Part shown: in pieces, positions 35,747 to 44,456 of the stretch | How the letters are laid out: the number at the start of each line of letters is the position of its first letter | Position numbering within the stretch: the first letter of the stretch is position 1 | DNA from: Candidatus Hemicellulosilyticus sp. P3 | GTDB lineage: Bacteria > Bacteroidota > Bacteroidia > Bacteroidales > P3 | Direction of reading: 5' to 3' | DNA: 61,161 nt | Assembly: GCA_001543385.1 (NCBI GenBank) | Contig: LPNH01000010.1 | Coordinates: forward strand, 1 to 61,161 | Position numbers and translations under genes: made by a program | The notes under the pieces: model-generated | Databases searched by the model: none | What the model saw: the letters and a program-made list of their open reading frames with translations, nothing else | Told to the model about the DNA's origin: nothing

Positions 35747-35809
35747 AACATTTCCTGTATGAACTCCGTTAGATATAGTGTGCTTACTTATTTCAAGATG
35801 TATTGACAG

Positions 35810-35842
35810 GACGTCTCTCATGGTAGAGACGTCTTGTTTTTT
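35810..35842 (+). terminator. Intrinsic terminator directly abutting the cvpA start codon
   Basis: GACGTCTCT (35810-35818) pairs with AGAGACGTC (35825-35833) over a six-base loop, followed by TTGTTTTTT. The T-run ends at the base before the ATG at 35843. It could end the obg/PAP2 transcript, or act as an attenuator that decides whether cvpA, dus and the TPR gene are read. Confidence 0.82.
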
Positions 35843-36343
35843 ATGGATATGAATTTTCTTGACATCATCATCGCCGTACCACTGGTTTATTTTATCTACA
35901 AGGGATGGAGACGCGGCCTTATCTTTGAACTGGCTTCGCTGGCCGGCATCGTGGCCGGATGTTATGCAGCTACGCATTTCTCCGGCTGGGTGGCCCAGAC
36001 GCTCCATCTCGAGGGCGAAACAGCAATCCTCATTGCCTTTTTCATCACCTTCGTCGGCGTATTGGCACTCGCCGCAGTGCTGGGCAAAGCCGTCGAAGGG
36101 TTTGTGAAACTGGTCAAGGCGGGAAAAGTCAACAATCTGCTTGGAGCCGCCTTCGGTATGCTTAAATGCTTATGTGTGCTCAGTGTGCTCCTGAACATGC
36201 TGACGATGGCCGATCCCGAAGGCCACATCATCACATCCGACACACGGGAGCACAGCGCCCTCTATAAACCAGCCGTCAAAGCCGGCACCCGACTCACAGC
36301 GCACCTGCGCCTTATGGTTGAACAGCAACGCACTAACAAATGA
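35843..36343 (+). CDS. cvpA: CvpA-family membrane protein
   Basis: A 166-residue inner-membrane protein with four hydrophobic segments and the CvpA-family beginning MDMNFLDIIIAVPLVYFIYK followed by GWRRGLIFELASLAG. In other bacteria CvpA affects colicin V export, envelope stress and bile tolerance; its molecular role is unclear. The start may be 35843 or 35849 (MNFLDIII), with the upstream hairpin ending immediately before. No promoter box is evident between PAP2 and cvpA. It overlaps dus by four bases. Confidence 0.88.
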   Translation: MDMNFLDIIIAVPLVYFIYKGWRRGLIFELASLAGIVAGCYAATHFSGWVAQTLHLEGETAILIAFFITFVGVLALAAVLGKAVEGFVKLVKAGKVNNLLGAAFGMLKCLCVLSVLLNMLTMADPEGHIITSDTREHSALYKPAVKAGTRLTAHLRLMVEQQRTNK

Positions 36344-37284
36344 TACTGGCACCTATGCAAGGTTTGACTGAAGTGCTCTTCCGCCGCTGCTACGAGCACT
36401 GCTTCCCGAATGCTGTCGAGCGGGCTGTGTCACCATTTCTCTCGCTTACTCACGGCCGGTTGTCCAATGCGTGGGACAAGATTGAAGATGTGCTGCCCGA
36501 ACGCAATACGGGCTCTATCCCTGTAGTACCGCAGATTTTGGGCCGCGAACCCGACCTATTTCTGCAACTGGCGTGCCGGCTGGGCGAGATGGGCTATAGC
36601 GAAGTGAACTGGAACATCGGCTGCCCCATGCGACGCGTGGCCGGAAAACGCCGCGGCAGCGGCATCCTACCCTACCCCGACTTGGTGCGCGGCCTGCTCG
36701 AAACGATTGTACCGCGACTGGACGGCATGAGCCTCTCCGTCAAGATGCGCCTTGGCTACGGTCAACCAGACGAGATATTTGCCCTCATCCCTATCCTGAA
36801 TGATTATCCACTGGCATCGGTAACCATCCACCCCCGTACAGGACGTCAACAATACGGCGGACAATGCGATTTGGAACGCTTTGGACGCGCGGCGGCGCTG
36901 TTACGCCATCCTGTTGTCTATAACGGCGACATTCGCACAGTCGCCGACTACCGTGACATTTGGCGTCGTTTCCCCACTATCGCCGACATCATGATCGGTC
37001 GCGGCATCCTCTACGATCCGTTGCTGCCCCTCCGCCTGCACGGCGAAACGCCTGAGCCCGGACGCTCTATCCTCTTTCTACGCACCCTGCTCGACGACAT
37101 TCTCACCGCTCTGCCCACCGACCAAGCCCGGGTGAGAAAAATAAAAGAATACTGGTGTCTGATGTGGCATATCACCGGAGTCAGCGAGTCCGCCGCACGC
37201 GCGGTGCTGCGGACCTCCAGCCTTGACGCCACGCTGTCAGCCATTGAGCAAATTTTATTATCTTTGCACACCGAAGCCTCGTAA
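36340..37284 (+). CDS. dus: tRNA-dihydrouridine synthase
   Basis: Flavin-dependent reduction of specific uridines in the tRNA D-loop. The 314-residue TIM-barrel protein starts MILAPMQGLTEVLFRR, where FMN contacts lie. The catalytic Cys is in NWNIGCPMRRV. The Lys in SVKMRLG, His in TIHPRTGRQ and YNGDI follow the Dus pattern. Which Dus subclass (A, B or C) cannot be fixed from here. It overlaps cvpA by four bases (ATGA) and the TPR lipoprotein gene follows after 15 bases. Confidence 0.93.
   Translation: MILAPMQGLTEVLFRRCYEHCFPNAVERAVSPFLSLTHGRLSNAWDKIEDVLPERNTGSIPVVPQILGREPDLFLQLACRLGEMGYSEVNWNIGCPMRRVAGKRRGSGILPYPDLVRGLLETIVPRLDGMSLSVKMRLGYGQPDEIFALIPILNDYPLASVTIHPRTGRQQYGGQCDLERFGRAAALLRHPVVYNGDIRTVADYRDIWRRFPTIADIMIGRGILYDPLLPLRLHGETPEPGRSILFLRTLLDDILTALPTDQARVRKIKEYWCLMWHITGVSESAARAVLRTSSLDATLSAIEQILLSLHTEAS
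37259..37266 (+). promoter_or_regulatory. Possible internal promoter for the TPR lipoprotein gene
   Basis: TATCTTTG inside the 3' end of dus matches the -7 consensus and lies 33 bases before the TPR start at 37300. No good -33 is present. Confidence 0.35.
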
Positions 37285-37299
37285 CCCATACAAAAAAAT

Positions 37300-38289
37300 A
37301 TGAAGTCCATCCACATCCTGCCTCTGCTGTTGCTGCTCATCACAGGCTGCCAACGCCATAATATGGATCTGCGCGATAAAACACCGGAAGAGAAACTTAA
37401 CATACTTGACGTTAAAATACGCCACGACAAGAAGAACGCCCGGCTTTATGCCCAGCGTGCCGAAGTGTTTCTCGAATTAGACCGCGTCAACGACGCCATC
37501 AACGACCTGGGCCGTGCCACCAGTCTGGACAACGACAACCCGGACTATTTGATGCGACTGGGTGACGCATATTTCCGGAACGGCAATGTGGACAGAAGCT
37601 ACGAGTCGCTGCAGCGGGCCCTCGAACTAAAACCGGACGACAAGGAGATTATACTGAAATTGGGTGAGATAGCATTCTACAGCCGAGATTACGACCGCGC
37701 ACTCGACCATCTGACACAGGTCACGGCGAAAGATGCCAACAACCGCACGGCACTTTTCATGAAAAGTTTTATCTACAAAGAGAAAGGCGATACGGCAAGC
37801 GCTGTGACACTGCTTGACAAAATCTGCAGTCTCCACCCTGACTACGCCCCTGCATTTGAAGAGCTTGGTATGCTATATGCCGCTCGCCGATCGCCACTGG
37901 CGGCGGAATATTACGCCACTGCACTACGCCTCGACCCGGACAACGACAATGTGCGCTACGGACTGGCTATGTATCACCAAAGCCTGGGCCGCTACGAACA
38001 AGCCGAAGCTATCTATAAAGAGATTATCGAACACAACGAGAACGCACCCGACGCCTGGCATAACCGTGGTTATATACAACTTTTTCACTATGGCGACTAT
38101 GAACTCGCCATCGACTATTTCACACACGCCATCGCTTGCGACACCGCCTATGTCGAAGCATTTGTAAACCGTGCTGTCGCCTATGAACTGTCGGGCGACA
38201 ACGCTCGTGCCCGCGAGGACTATCAACATGCGCTGCAGCTGCGACCCGACTTCCAGCCAGCTATCGACGGTGCCAGTCGCCTCCATTGA
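37300..38289 (+). CDS. TPR lipoprotein
   Basis: A 329-residue protein with a lipoprotein signal peptide (MKSIHILPLLLLLITGC, Cys at about residue 17). About eight tetratricopeptide repeats fill the rest, for example PDYLMRLGDAYFRNGNVDRS and AFEELGMLYAARRSPLAAEY. It is predicted to sit in the periplasm or at the outer membrane as a protein scaffold. No enzyme motif is seen. It follows cvpA and dus on the same strand. Its partners are unknown. Confidence 0.88.
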   Translation: MKSIHILPLLLLLITGCQRHNMDLRDKTPEEKLNILDVKIRHDKKNARLYAQRAEVFLELDRVNDAINDLGRATSLDNDNPDYLMRLGDAYFRNGNVDRSYESLQRALELKPDDKEIILKLGEIAFYSRDYDRALDHLTQVTAKDANNRTALFMKSFIYKEKGDTASAVTLLDKICSLHPDYAPAFEELGMLYAARRSPLAAEYYATALRLDPDNDNVRYGLAMYHQSLGRYEQAEAIYKEIIEHNENAPDAWHNRGYIQLFHYGDYELAIDYFTHAIACDTAYVEAFVNRAVAYELSGDNARAREDYQHALQLRPDFQPAIDGASRLH

Positions 38290-38317
38290 ATCATCCGCTC
38301 CCATTGTTGATAACTAC

Positions 38318-38350
38318 TTGTGGCAAATCTGCAAAAAAAAATTATCTTTG
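38318..38350 (+). promoter_or_regulatory. pyrBI promoter
   Basis: TTG (38318-38320), a 22-base spacer and TATCTTTG (38343-38350). Transcription would begin near 38357, about 25 bases before the pyrB ATG at 38382. The leader is too short for the attenuator known from enteric pyrBI. Confidence 0.68.
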
Positions 38351-38381
38351 CAAACAGACTGAAAAATACATAAATGTCATT

Positions 38382-39299
38382 ATGAGCACACTGAAAGGAC
38401 GCAACCTCATCTCCATCACCGATTTCAACAAAGAAGAATACATTGAAGTGCTGGACATTGCCGAAGGCTTTGAGAAAACTCCGAAACAGCGTGTCCTCGC
38501 CGACAAAGTGGTGGCCACGCTTTTTTTTGAACCCTCCACCCGCACCCGTCTGAGCTTCGAGAGCGCTGCCAACCAGCTGGGGGCCCGTATTATCGGATTC
38601 AGCGACCCCGGCGGCACCAGCGTCCAAAAAGGCGAATCGCTCCACGACACCATTGTCATGGTGAGCAGCTATGCCGACCTCATTGTCATGCGCAACCCCA
38701 AGGAAGGCAGCGCACGCTATGCCAGCGAGGTGTCGACGGTGCCTGTCATCAATGCAGGCGACGGCGCCAACCAGCACCCCACCCAGTGTATGCTCGACCT
38801 CTACTCTATCCGAAAGACACAGGGCACACTCGAGAACCTGCAGATAGCCTGCGTCGGCGATCTGAAATACGGACGCACCGTCCATTCGCTTGTACAGGCC
38901 ATGTGCAATTTCAACGCTACATTCCATCTGGTCTCTCCCGAGGAGCTGAAATTGCCCAGTTCTGTCAAGATGAGCATCAAGAACGCCGGCCTCAAATATT
39001 ACCAATACACTGACCTGCGAGACATCATCCCCACCGCCGACATCATTTATATGACCCGTGTGCAACGCGAGCGTTTTCCCGACCCGTTGGAGTACGAACG
39101 GGTCAAAGACAGTTGCATCCTTACCGCATCGATGCTGGACGGTTGCAAACACAACATGAAAGTGCTCCACCCGCTGCCCCGTGTCAACGAGATAACCATG
39201 GATGTCGATAAGACACCCTATGCCTACTACTTTCAACAGGCACAAAACGGTGTCTATGTCCGCCAGGCGCTCATGTCAGCCATTCTCGGCGTCAAATAA
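38382..39299 (+). CDS. pyrB: Aspartate carbamoyltransferase, catalytic subunit
   Basis: Condenses aspartate and carbamoyl phosphate in pyrimidine synthesis. The 305-residue protein has the carbamoyl-phosphate motif FFEPSTRTRLSFESA, HPTQCMLDLYSI, and the aspartate-side MTRVQRERF and HPLPRV. The frame is open upstream into the TPR gene, but ATG 38382 (MSTLKGRNLISI) follows the promoter and gives the family's usual length. The regulatory subunit gene pyrI follows after 55 bases. Confidence 0.97.
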   Translation: MSTLKGRNLISITDFNKEEYIEVLDIAEGFEKTPKQRVLADKVVATLFFEPSTRTRLSFESAANQLGARIIGFSDPGGTSVQKGESLHDTIVMVSSYADLIVMRNPKEGSARYASEVSTVPVINAGDGANQHPTQCMLDLYSIRKTQGTLENLQIACVGDLKYGRTVHSLVQAMCNFNATFHLVSPEELKLPSSVKMSIKNAGLKYYQYTDLRDIIPTADIIYMTRVQRERFPDPLEYERVKDSCILTASMLDGCKHNMKVLHPLPRVNEITMDVDKTPYAYYFQQAQNGVYVRQALMSAILGVK

Positions 39300-39354
39300 G
39301 AAAGAACGCACGAAGTGTGATTAACATAGAATTCATCATTCAACATTGAATATC

Positions 39355-39819
39355 ATGGACTCCAAAAAAGAATTAGTGGTCCCCCGTATCGAAAACGGCA
39401 CTGTTATCGACCATATCCCCACCGTCGCCCTTTATCAGGTCATACACATCCTCGGACTGGAAAAATACCAAGACCAGGTGCTCATCGGCAACTATCTCAA
39501 CAGCATGAAACTTGGCAAGAAAGGTATTATTAAAATCAACAACAAGCATTTCACGAAAGAGGAAATCAGCAAGATCGCCCTTGTGGCTCCCTTTGCCACC
39601 ATTATTGACATCAAGGACTTTGCCGTGACCGATAAATTCACCACCGAGATTCCCGACCACGTTGAGAACTTTGTCAAATGTGCGAACCCCAAGTGTATCA
39701 CCAATTCCGAGCAGATAGCAACTCGCTTTGATATTGTAGACAAAGTCAACCTAAAACTCAAATGCCACTACTGCGAAAAATTCACCACCAAAGACACTCT
39801 CGTTATCAACGAAAAATAA
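39355..39819 (+). CDS. pyrI: Aspartate carbamoyltransferase, regulatory subunit
   Basis: Binds ATP/CTP and links PyrB trimers for allosteric control. The 154-residue protein has the N-terminal effector-binding domain (VPRIENGTVIDHIP) and the C-terminal zinc domain with four Cys in CANPKC and CHYC. Met at 39355 was chosen; an in-frame TTG lies three codons upstream. It is in tandem with pyrB and is followed after 13 bases by a small membrane-protein gene. Confidence 0.96.
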   Translation: MDSKKELVVPRIENGTVIDHIPTVALYQVIHILGLEKYQDQVLIGNYLNSMKLGKKGIIKINNKHFTKEEISKIALVAPFATIIDIKDFAVTDKFTTEIPDHVENFVKCANPKCITNSEQIATRFDIVDKVNLKLKCHYCEKFTTKDTLVINEK

Positions 39820-39832
39820 ACTCAACAATAAT

Positions 39833-40216
39833 ATGCGCCGCTATTCTATTGCGTTGCTGTCTTTGACCTTGGTGATGACCGTGGCATCGCTGCTGCCCAT
39901 GTGGTTTGCCCCCACAAGCTATCACGCTTTTATGCCGTTAACAGTGCTCTATTTCACTGCCGTAACCGGGCTACAACACTATTGCTCTTTACGCAGCGCC
40001 CGAAAAGATCCGCGCACTTTCATCAAGATATTTCTGGCTCTGACAGTAGGCACCCTCTTTCTGCATCTTGCCGTATTGACTGCCTATATGTTCAGTCACC
40101 TCCACACCGCCCTCGCTGCGAAACATTTTCTCATCACATTCTGCATCTGTTATATCGTCTATCTGGTCTTTGAGACCACAGCACTGGTGCTCTTGGTCCG
40201 GAAGAATAACAAATAG
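39833..40216 (+). CDS. Small four-helix membrane protein of unknown function
   Basis: A 127-residue protein with about four hydrophobic segments (ALLSLTLVMTVASLLPMWF, LTVLYFTAVTGL, IFLALTVGTLFLHLAVLTAY, FLITFCICYIVYLVFETTAL) and short charged ends (RSARKDPRT, RKNNK). I do not recognise the family. The size resembles small accessory subunits of membrane complexes, but nothing shows that. It follows pyrI by 13 bases and is probably transcribed with pyrBI. A large hairpin follows. Confidence 0.7.
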   Translation: MRRYSIALLSLTLVMTVASLLPMWFAPTSYHAFMPLTVLYFTAVTGLQHYCSLRSARKDPRTFIKIFLALTVGTLFLHLAVLTAYMFSHLHTALAAKHFLITFCICYIVYLVFETTALVLLVRKNNK

Positions 40217-40240
40217 TGCTTTTCAGTCCTGTAAACACAT

Positions 40241-40278
40241 GGAAAGCCGTTGCCACCCTGTAGAGGCAACGGCTTTCC
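40241..40278. terminator. Large hairpin between convergent runs
   Basis: GGAAAGCCGTTGCC (40241-40254) pairs perfectly with GGCAACGGCTTTCC (40265-40278) over a 10-base loop. It lies between the pyrBI run and the converging mltG gene. Neither side has a strong T-run, but the 14-bp stem is very stable. Confidence 0.75.
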
Positions 40279-40415
40279 GTTCTTATCCCACTCATAATGG
40301 CGCTACAATTGTCCCAATCCGGTTCTATCAAACAAACCGACCAAAGTAACGGCAGGGTGAAAATGGTGTCCGAAATGACATCTGGCAACTCTTATAAACG
40401 GAATGATCACTGAGA

Positions 40416-41456
40416 CTATTTGATGCCACGAGCATTCAGGGCCCGGTGATAGCGGGCGGCGTTGCGGTTGTGCTCGGCAAGGGTGGCGGCAAAACGGTGG
40501 TGGCCGGAGAAATCCTCCCGGGCGCAGAAATAGAGGAAGTCGGTCTGACGGTTAGCCAGGACAGCATCAATACTGGCTCGGCCGGGAATGCAGATAGGAC
40601 CCGGTGGCAAGCCTTGATGGAGATAGGTGTTGTATGGGCTTTCCGTGCGTAGGACGGCGGTGGTGACGCGACGCAACGCAAAGTTGCCGGCGGCAAATTT
40701 GACGGTGGGGTCGGCCTGCAACGGTATGCCGCGACGCAAGCGGTTTAAGTAGACGCTGGCGATATTTTCTTTTTCATCGTCTTGGTTGGTCTCTTCCTCG
40801 ACAATGGAAGCCAACGTGGTCACTTCGACGGGAGTGAGATGTATGGCGCTGCAACGGGAAAGTCGGCGGTCGTCCCAAAAGTTGCCGTACTCACGCTGCA
40901 TCCGGTGGAGCAGTTGACGAGGCGGGATGTTCCAATAGACTTCGTAGCTGTTTTTGGGGAAAAGCGCGATGATGGTGGCTGGAGTAAACCCATATTGCGC
41001 ACAGATGCTGTCGGAGCGCAGTATGCACAGCATTGTGTCGTAGGAAAGTTCGAGCTGGGAGGCGATGCTGGCCGCAAGGCGGTCGACAGTGCGCAGGTTG
41101 CCTATTGTAAGCCGGACAGGATCTTGATTGCCCCGATAAAGTTTAAACACCAAGCGCAGCACACCCATGTCGGGAGTGACAACATAGCTGCCTGACTTGA
41201 TGTGTTCGGGATAGCTGATGCAGCGTGCAATGGCGCGAAAGAGCGGTATGCTGGATGCAGCATGGTGACGTTCGACACTGTCTATCACAGCTTCGAAAGT
41301 GCTGCCATGGGGGATGTTGACTCGCACCGGCTCACTGACAGGCGCAGGCTTCCACAGTGCCACGAAACATAATGCGGCCAACAAGAGCAGTGTGGCGACG
41401 GCAGCCAGCAAGCGACGAAGCAGGATTGTCCTTTTGCGGGTTTGGGTGACGGTCAT
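40416..41456 (-). CDS. mltG: Endolytic transglycosylase MltG
   Basis: Cleaves nascent peptidoglycan strands and sets their length; anchored in the inner membrane. The 346-residue protein has an N-terminal membrane helix (LLAAVATLLLLAALCFVALW), a LysM-like part, and the YceG/MltG catalytic domain. The catalytic Glu is in ASIVEEETNQ, and LQADPTVKFA and HQGLPPGPICIPG follow. The frame is open upstream, but Met 41456 (MTVTQTRKR) gives a normal N-terminus and overlaps the GNAT stop by four bases. It is the last gene of a five-gene minus-strand run. Confidence 0.93.
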   Translation of the reverse strand: MTVTQTRKRTILLRRLLAAVATLLLLAALCFVALWKPAPVSEPVRVNIPHGSTFEAVIDSVERHHAASSIPLFRAIARCISYPEHIKSGSYVVTPDMGVLRLVFKLYRGNQDPVRLTIGNLRTVDRLAASIASQLELSYDTMLCILRSDSICAQYGFTPATIIALFPKNSYEVYWNIPPRQLLHRMQREYGNFWDDRRLSRCSAIHLTPVEVTTLASIVEEETNQDDEKENIASVYLNRLRRGIPLQADPTVKFAAGNFALRRVTTAVLRTESPYNTYLHQGLPPGPICIPGRASIDAVLANRQTDFLYFCAREDFSGHHRFAATLAEHNRNAARYHRALNARGIK

Positions 41457-41863
41457 GGCTTTAGTATTTTTTGTAGTCGCAAGACATCGCAATAGCGATC
41501 GCCCACTATCACCCACTCCTGCATGCAGCCTGCGCGAAGATAGCCGCACCGTTCGAAAAGTCGCAGACTGACGGCATGGGTGGACACGATGTCGCAATAG
41601 AGCTGGTGCAGGTGCAGGCTGTCGGCACCGAGACGATCAAGGGCGCACAGCATGGCGGTGGCATAGCCCTGGCGGCGAAAAGCCTTGTCGACGACGATGC
41701 CCACCTCGGCACGACGATGGATAGGATCGTAGTTGTAGAGTTCTATGCAACCCATCAATACATCGCCGGCGAGTGCCGCCAGTTGCAACCGACCGTCGAC
41801 AAAAAATCCTTTGTTGACGGCACGGAGGACAACCGGACGTGGGGTGCTGTGTGAGGTGTTCAT
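41453..41863 (-). CDS. GNAT-family N-acetyltransferase
   Basis: A 136-residue acetyltransferase. The GNAT core has the acetyl-CoA pyrophosphate loop RRQGYATAMLCAL preceded by RRAEVGIVVDKAF, and a C-terminal strand EWVIVGDRYCDVLRLQ. It resembles enzymes acting on small amines or on ribosomal-protein N-termini. The substrate cannot be inferred. Its ATG at 41863 is next to the recG stop; a GTG seven codons upstream is an alternative. It sits between recG and mltG. Confidence 0.85.
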   Translation of the reverse strand: MNTSHSTPRPVVLRAVNKGFFVDGRLQLAALAGDVLMGCIELYNYDPIHRRAEVGIVVDKAFRRQGYATAMLCALDRLGADSLHLHQLYCDIVSTHAVSLRLFERCGYLRAGCMQEWVIVGDRYCDVLRLQKILKP

Positions 41864-41865
41864 GA

Positions 41866-43959
41866 TTAACTGATTTTGCCCCACTGCTGCTGTGAGGTAT
41901 GCTGTGCTATGTATCGGCGCAACATGGGATATTGCGTCAATTCAGGGTCGATGTCCAGTATCTCGCCCACCATGTCACGGGCAGCACGCACCACGGGCTC
42001 GTCGTCGACAAGATCGGTAAGACGTAACTCAAGCAGGCCGCTTTGGCGCAGCCCCTGCATATCGCCCGGTCCGCGCAGTTTGAGGTCGGCCTCGGCGATC
42101 TTGAATCCGTCAGTGGTGCCACACATGGTGGAGATGCGCTCACGCGCAGTTTTGGAGAGGTCGCTGCGTGTCATCAGCACGCAGTAGGCCGCACCGCCTC
42201 CGCGGCCCACGCGACCACGCAATTGGTGTAATTGGGAGAGACCGAATCGCTCGGCATTTTCAATGACCATCATGGTGGCGTTAGGAACGTCGACGCCCAC
42301 CTCGATGACGGTTGTAGCCACCATGATATGGCTGACACCACGCTTGAAGCAGTCCATCTCATAGGCCTTGGCTGCGGCATCCATCTGGCCATGGACGATG
42401 CTCAACCGATAGCGCGGCATGGGAAATGCCCGCGAGAGACTCTCGTAGCCGTCCATCAGATCTTTCAGATCGCTCTTCTCCGACTCGTTGATGAGCGGAT
42501 ATACAACATAGACTTGACGACCTGCATCGATTTGACGACGCATGAAATCAAAGAGTTTCAACCTTTGGGCATCTGTACCGTGCAAAGTGCGCACAGGTTG
42601 GCGTCCGGGCGGAAGTTCGTCAATGACAGAGCACTCAAGGTCACCGTAAAGTGTCATGGCCAATGTACGCGGAATGGGCGTGGCGGTCATGACGAGGATA
42701 TGGGGGGCCACGGCGCTTTTGCCCCATAGCCTGGAGCGCTGTTCGACGCCGAAGCGATGCTGCTCGTCGATGACAACATAGCCCAGACGAGCAAAATGGA
42801 CGTCGCGTTCAATGAGGGCATGGGTGCCGACCAGCAGATCGATGTCACCGGATTTAAGGCGCTGTTTCAGCAGCCGTTTGTCGGCCGCTTTCAGGCTGCC
42901 GATGAGCAACGCCACGCGCAAGCCCATGCCGTCGAGCAGTCGCTCGAAGTTGGCATAGTGTTGTGTGGCCAAGATTTCTGTGGGTGCCATAAGGCAGGCC
43001 TGATAGCCATTGTCGACAGCAAGGAGCATTGTGAGCAACGCAACAAGCGTCTTGCCGCTGCCGACGTCGCCCTGCAAGAGGCGGTTCATCTGGCGGCCGC
43101 TTCGCATATCGTTCCAGATCTCATGCACAACCCGTTTCTGCGCACCCGTCATCTCAAAGGGCATCTTCTCGTGGAAGAAACGGTTGAGGTTATCGCCCAC
43201 TGTGTTGAAACGATAGCCCTGCGAAAGACGCCGGCGAGCCACACGACTGTATTGATATTCGAGCTGCATCAGAAACAACTCCTCAAATTTCATGCGCAAT
43301 ATCGCCTGCTGCATCTCCTGTGCCGTGCGCGGGAAATGTATGGCTCGCAACGCAGTGTGACGTGGCATGAGACGGTAGCGCTGCAAGGCCTCGTCGGGCA
43401 GCAACTCAGCGACTTGACCGTCCAGTTGGCTGAAAAGGGTATCGACCATGTGTGCCAACGCCTTGGATGTGATGCCGTGTGCTTTGCCTTTTTCGGTAGT
43501 GCTGTAGACCGGCATGAACTGGTGGCCGGGACGATCGCCCTGTGTCAGCGGCTCGATGTCAGGATGCGACATTTGCAGTTGGCTGCCAAAGCGGCCGGGC
43601 TTGCCCATAACCAGACAAGGGACGTCTGTCTTGAGCATCTCTCTGACCCATTTTACACCCTGGAACCACACAAGGACCATCTGTCCGGTGCCATCGTCAA
43701 ACAGCGCCTCCAGCCGGCTGGCCACGCGACCCGACGTGACGGTGTGCATATCTCGGATGATTCCGCGCAACACAACGAACGGCTGCTCAATGTCGAGGGT
43801 GGCAATCTGCGACAGGTGCGAACGGTCGACATAGCGGAACGGGAAGTGGTAGAGCAGGTCGTTATAGGTATAGATGTGCAACTCCTTGCCCAGTGTCTCG
43901 GCACGTGCCGGACCGACGCCTTTGAGATAGGTGATGGCGGTTTGCAGGTCTGCACTCAT
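41866..43959 (-). CDS. recG: ATP-dependent DNA helicase RecG
   Basis: Reverses stalled replication forks and migrates Holliday junctions. The 697-residue protein has an N-terminal wedge/OB domain (YLKGVGPARAETLGKEL). Helicase motifs include Walker A QGDVGSGKTLVALL, motif II VIDEQHRFGVEQR and motif VI QLRGRVGRGG. The frame runs upstream past the start, but Met 43959 (MSADLQTAITYL) is where family similarity begins. coaD lies 53 bases upstream on the same strand. Confidence 0.97.
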   Translation of the reverse strand: MSADLQTAITYLKGVGPARAETLGKELHIYTYNDLLYHFPFRYVDRSHLSQIATLDIEQPFVVLRGIIRDMHTVTSGRVASRLEALFDDGTGQMVLVWFQGVKWVREMLKTDVPCLVMGKPGRFGSQLQMSHPDIEPLTQGDRPGHQFMPVYSTTEKGKAHGITSKALAHMVDTLFSQLDGQVAELLPDEALQRYRLMPRHTALRAIHFPRTAQEMQQAILRMKFEELFLMQLEYQYSRVARRRLSQGYRFNTVGDNLNRFFHEKMPFEMTGAQKRVVHEIWNDMRSGRQMNRLLQGDVGSGKTLVALLTMLLAVDNGYQACLMAPTEILATQHYANFERLLDGMGLRVALLIGSLKAADKRLLKQRLKSGDIDLLVGTHALIERDVHFARLGYVVIDEQHRFGVEQRSRLWGKSAVAPHILVMTATPIPRTLAMTLYGDLECSVIDELPPGRQPVRTLHGTDAQRLKLFDFMRRQIDAGRQVYVVYPLINESEKSDLKDLMDGYESLSRAFPMPRYRLSIVHGQMDAAAKAYEMDCFKRGVSHIMVATTVIEVGVDVPNATMMVIENAERFGLSQLHQLRGRVGRGGGAAYCVLMTRSDLSKTARERISTMCGTTDGFKIAEADLKLRGPGDMQGLRQSGLLELRLTDLVDDEPVVRAARDMVGEILDIDPELTQYPMLRRYIAQHTSQQQWGKIS

Positions 43960-44012
43960 GGGAAGGTGACGTCGGTTGACAGTAAGGTTACAGATGACAG
44001 GATATGTCGGGA

Positions 44013-44441
44013 CTATCGGCCAGGGTTGGCCGCGTGGAGAAGGCGTTCTCGTTCGAGGGTGCTGCTGACATCCCGCAAGGCCGGGTCTGCCGGAAACAAC
44101 AGGGTGTCTATTTCGGGCGCCAAACGGTGATTGACGGCGGCAACAGTCTGTTCGTATTCCAAGTCGCGGGCGTTGCGCACTCCGCGTACAATGGCGCCAC
44201 AACCGTTACGGCGGCAGCAGTCGACGGTCATGTCACTGTATCGGACCACGCTGACCCGTGGCTCGCCGGCATAGCGGCGGGATATCTGTTCTTCACGCTC
44301 GGACGCCGGAAACAGGCAGTCTTTATCGCTGTTTTCGCCCACTGCCACCACCACGCTGTCGAACAGGCGTAATGCCCGGCACACGATATTGCTGTGACCT
44401 TCGGTAAAGGGATCGAACGAACCCGGGAACAGTACTTTCAT
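44013..44441 (-). CDS. coaD: Phosphopantetheine adenylyltransferase
   Basis: Penultimate step of coenzyme A synthesis: ATP + 4'-phosphopantetheine to dephospho-CoA + PPi. The 142-residue protein has the nucleotidyltransferase motif PGSFDPFTEGHSNIV with the HxGH-like His, RGVRNARDLEYE, and a C-terminal DVSSTLERE in place of the usual ISSS-type loop. It is about 15 residues shorter than most CoaD proteins, ending soon after that loop. It lies between the beta-barrel gene (15-base gap) and recG. Confidence 0.92.
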   Translation of the reverse strand: MKVLFPGSFDPFTEGHSNIVCRALRLFDSVVVAVGENSDKDCLFPASEREEQISRRYAGEPRVSVVRYSDMTVDCCRRNGCGAIVRGVRNARDLEYEQTVAAVNHRLAPEIDTLLFPADPALRDVSSTLERERLLHAANPGR

Positions 44442-44456
44442 ACTTCTAAAAACGTT

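Noticed and set aside
38318..38382. Enteric-type pyrBI attenuator
   Set aside because: The leader of about 25 bases is too short for a leader peptide plus terminator, and no hairpin with a T-run is present.
42757..44130. Plus-strand open frame (457 codons) opposite recG
   Set aside because: Antisense shadow of recG; no domain, no promoter, and it crosses the recG-coaD gap only by chance.
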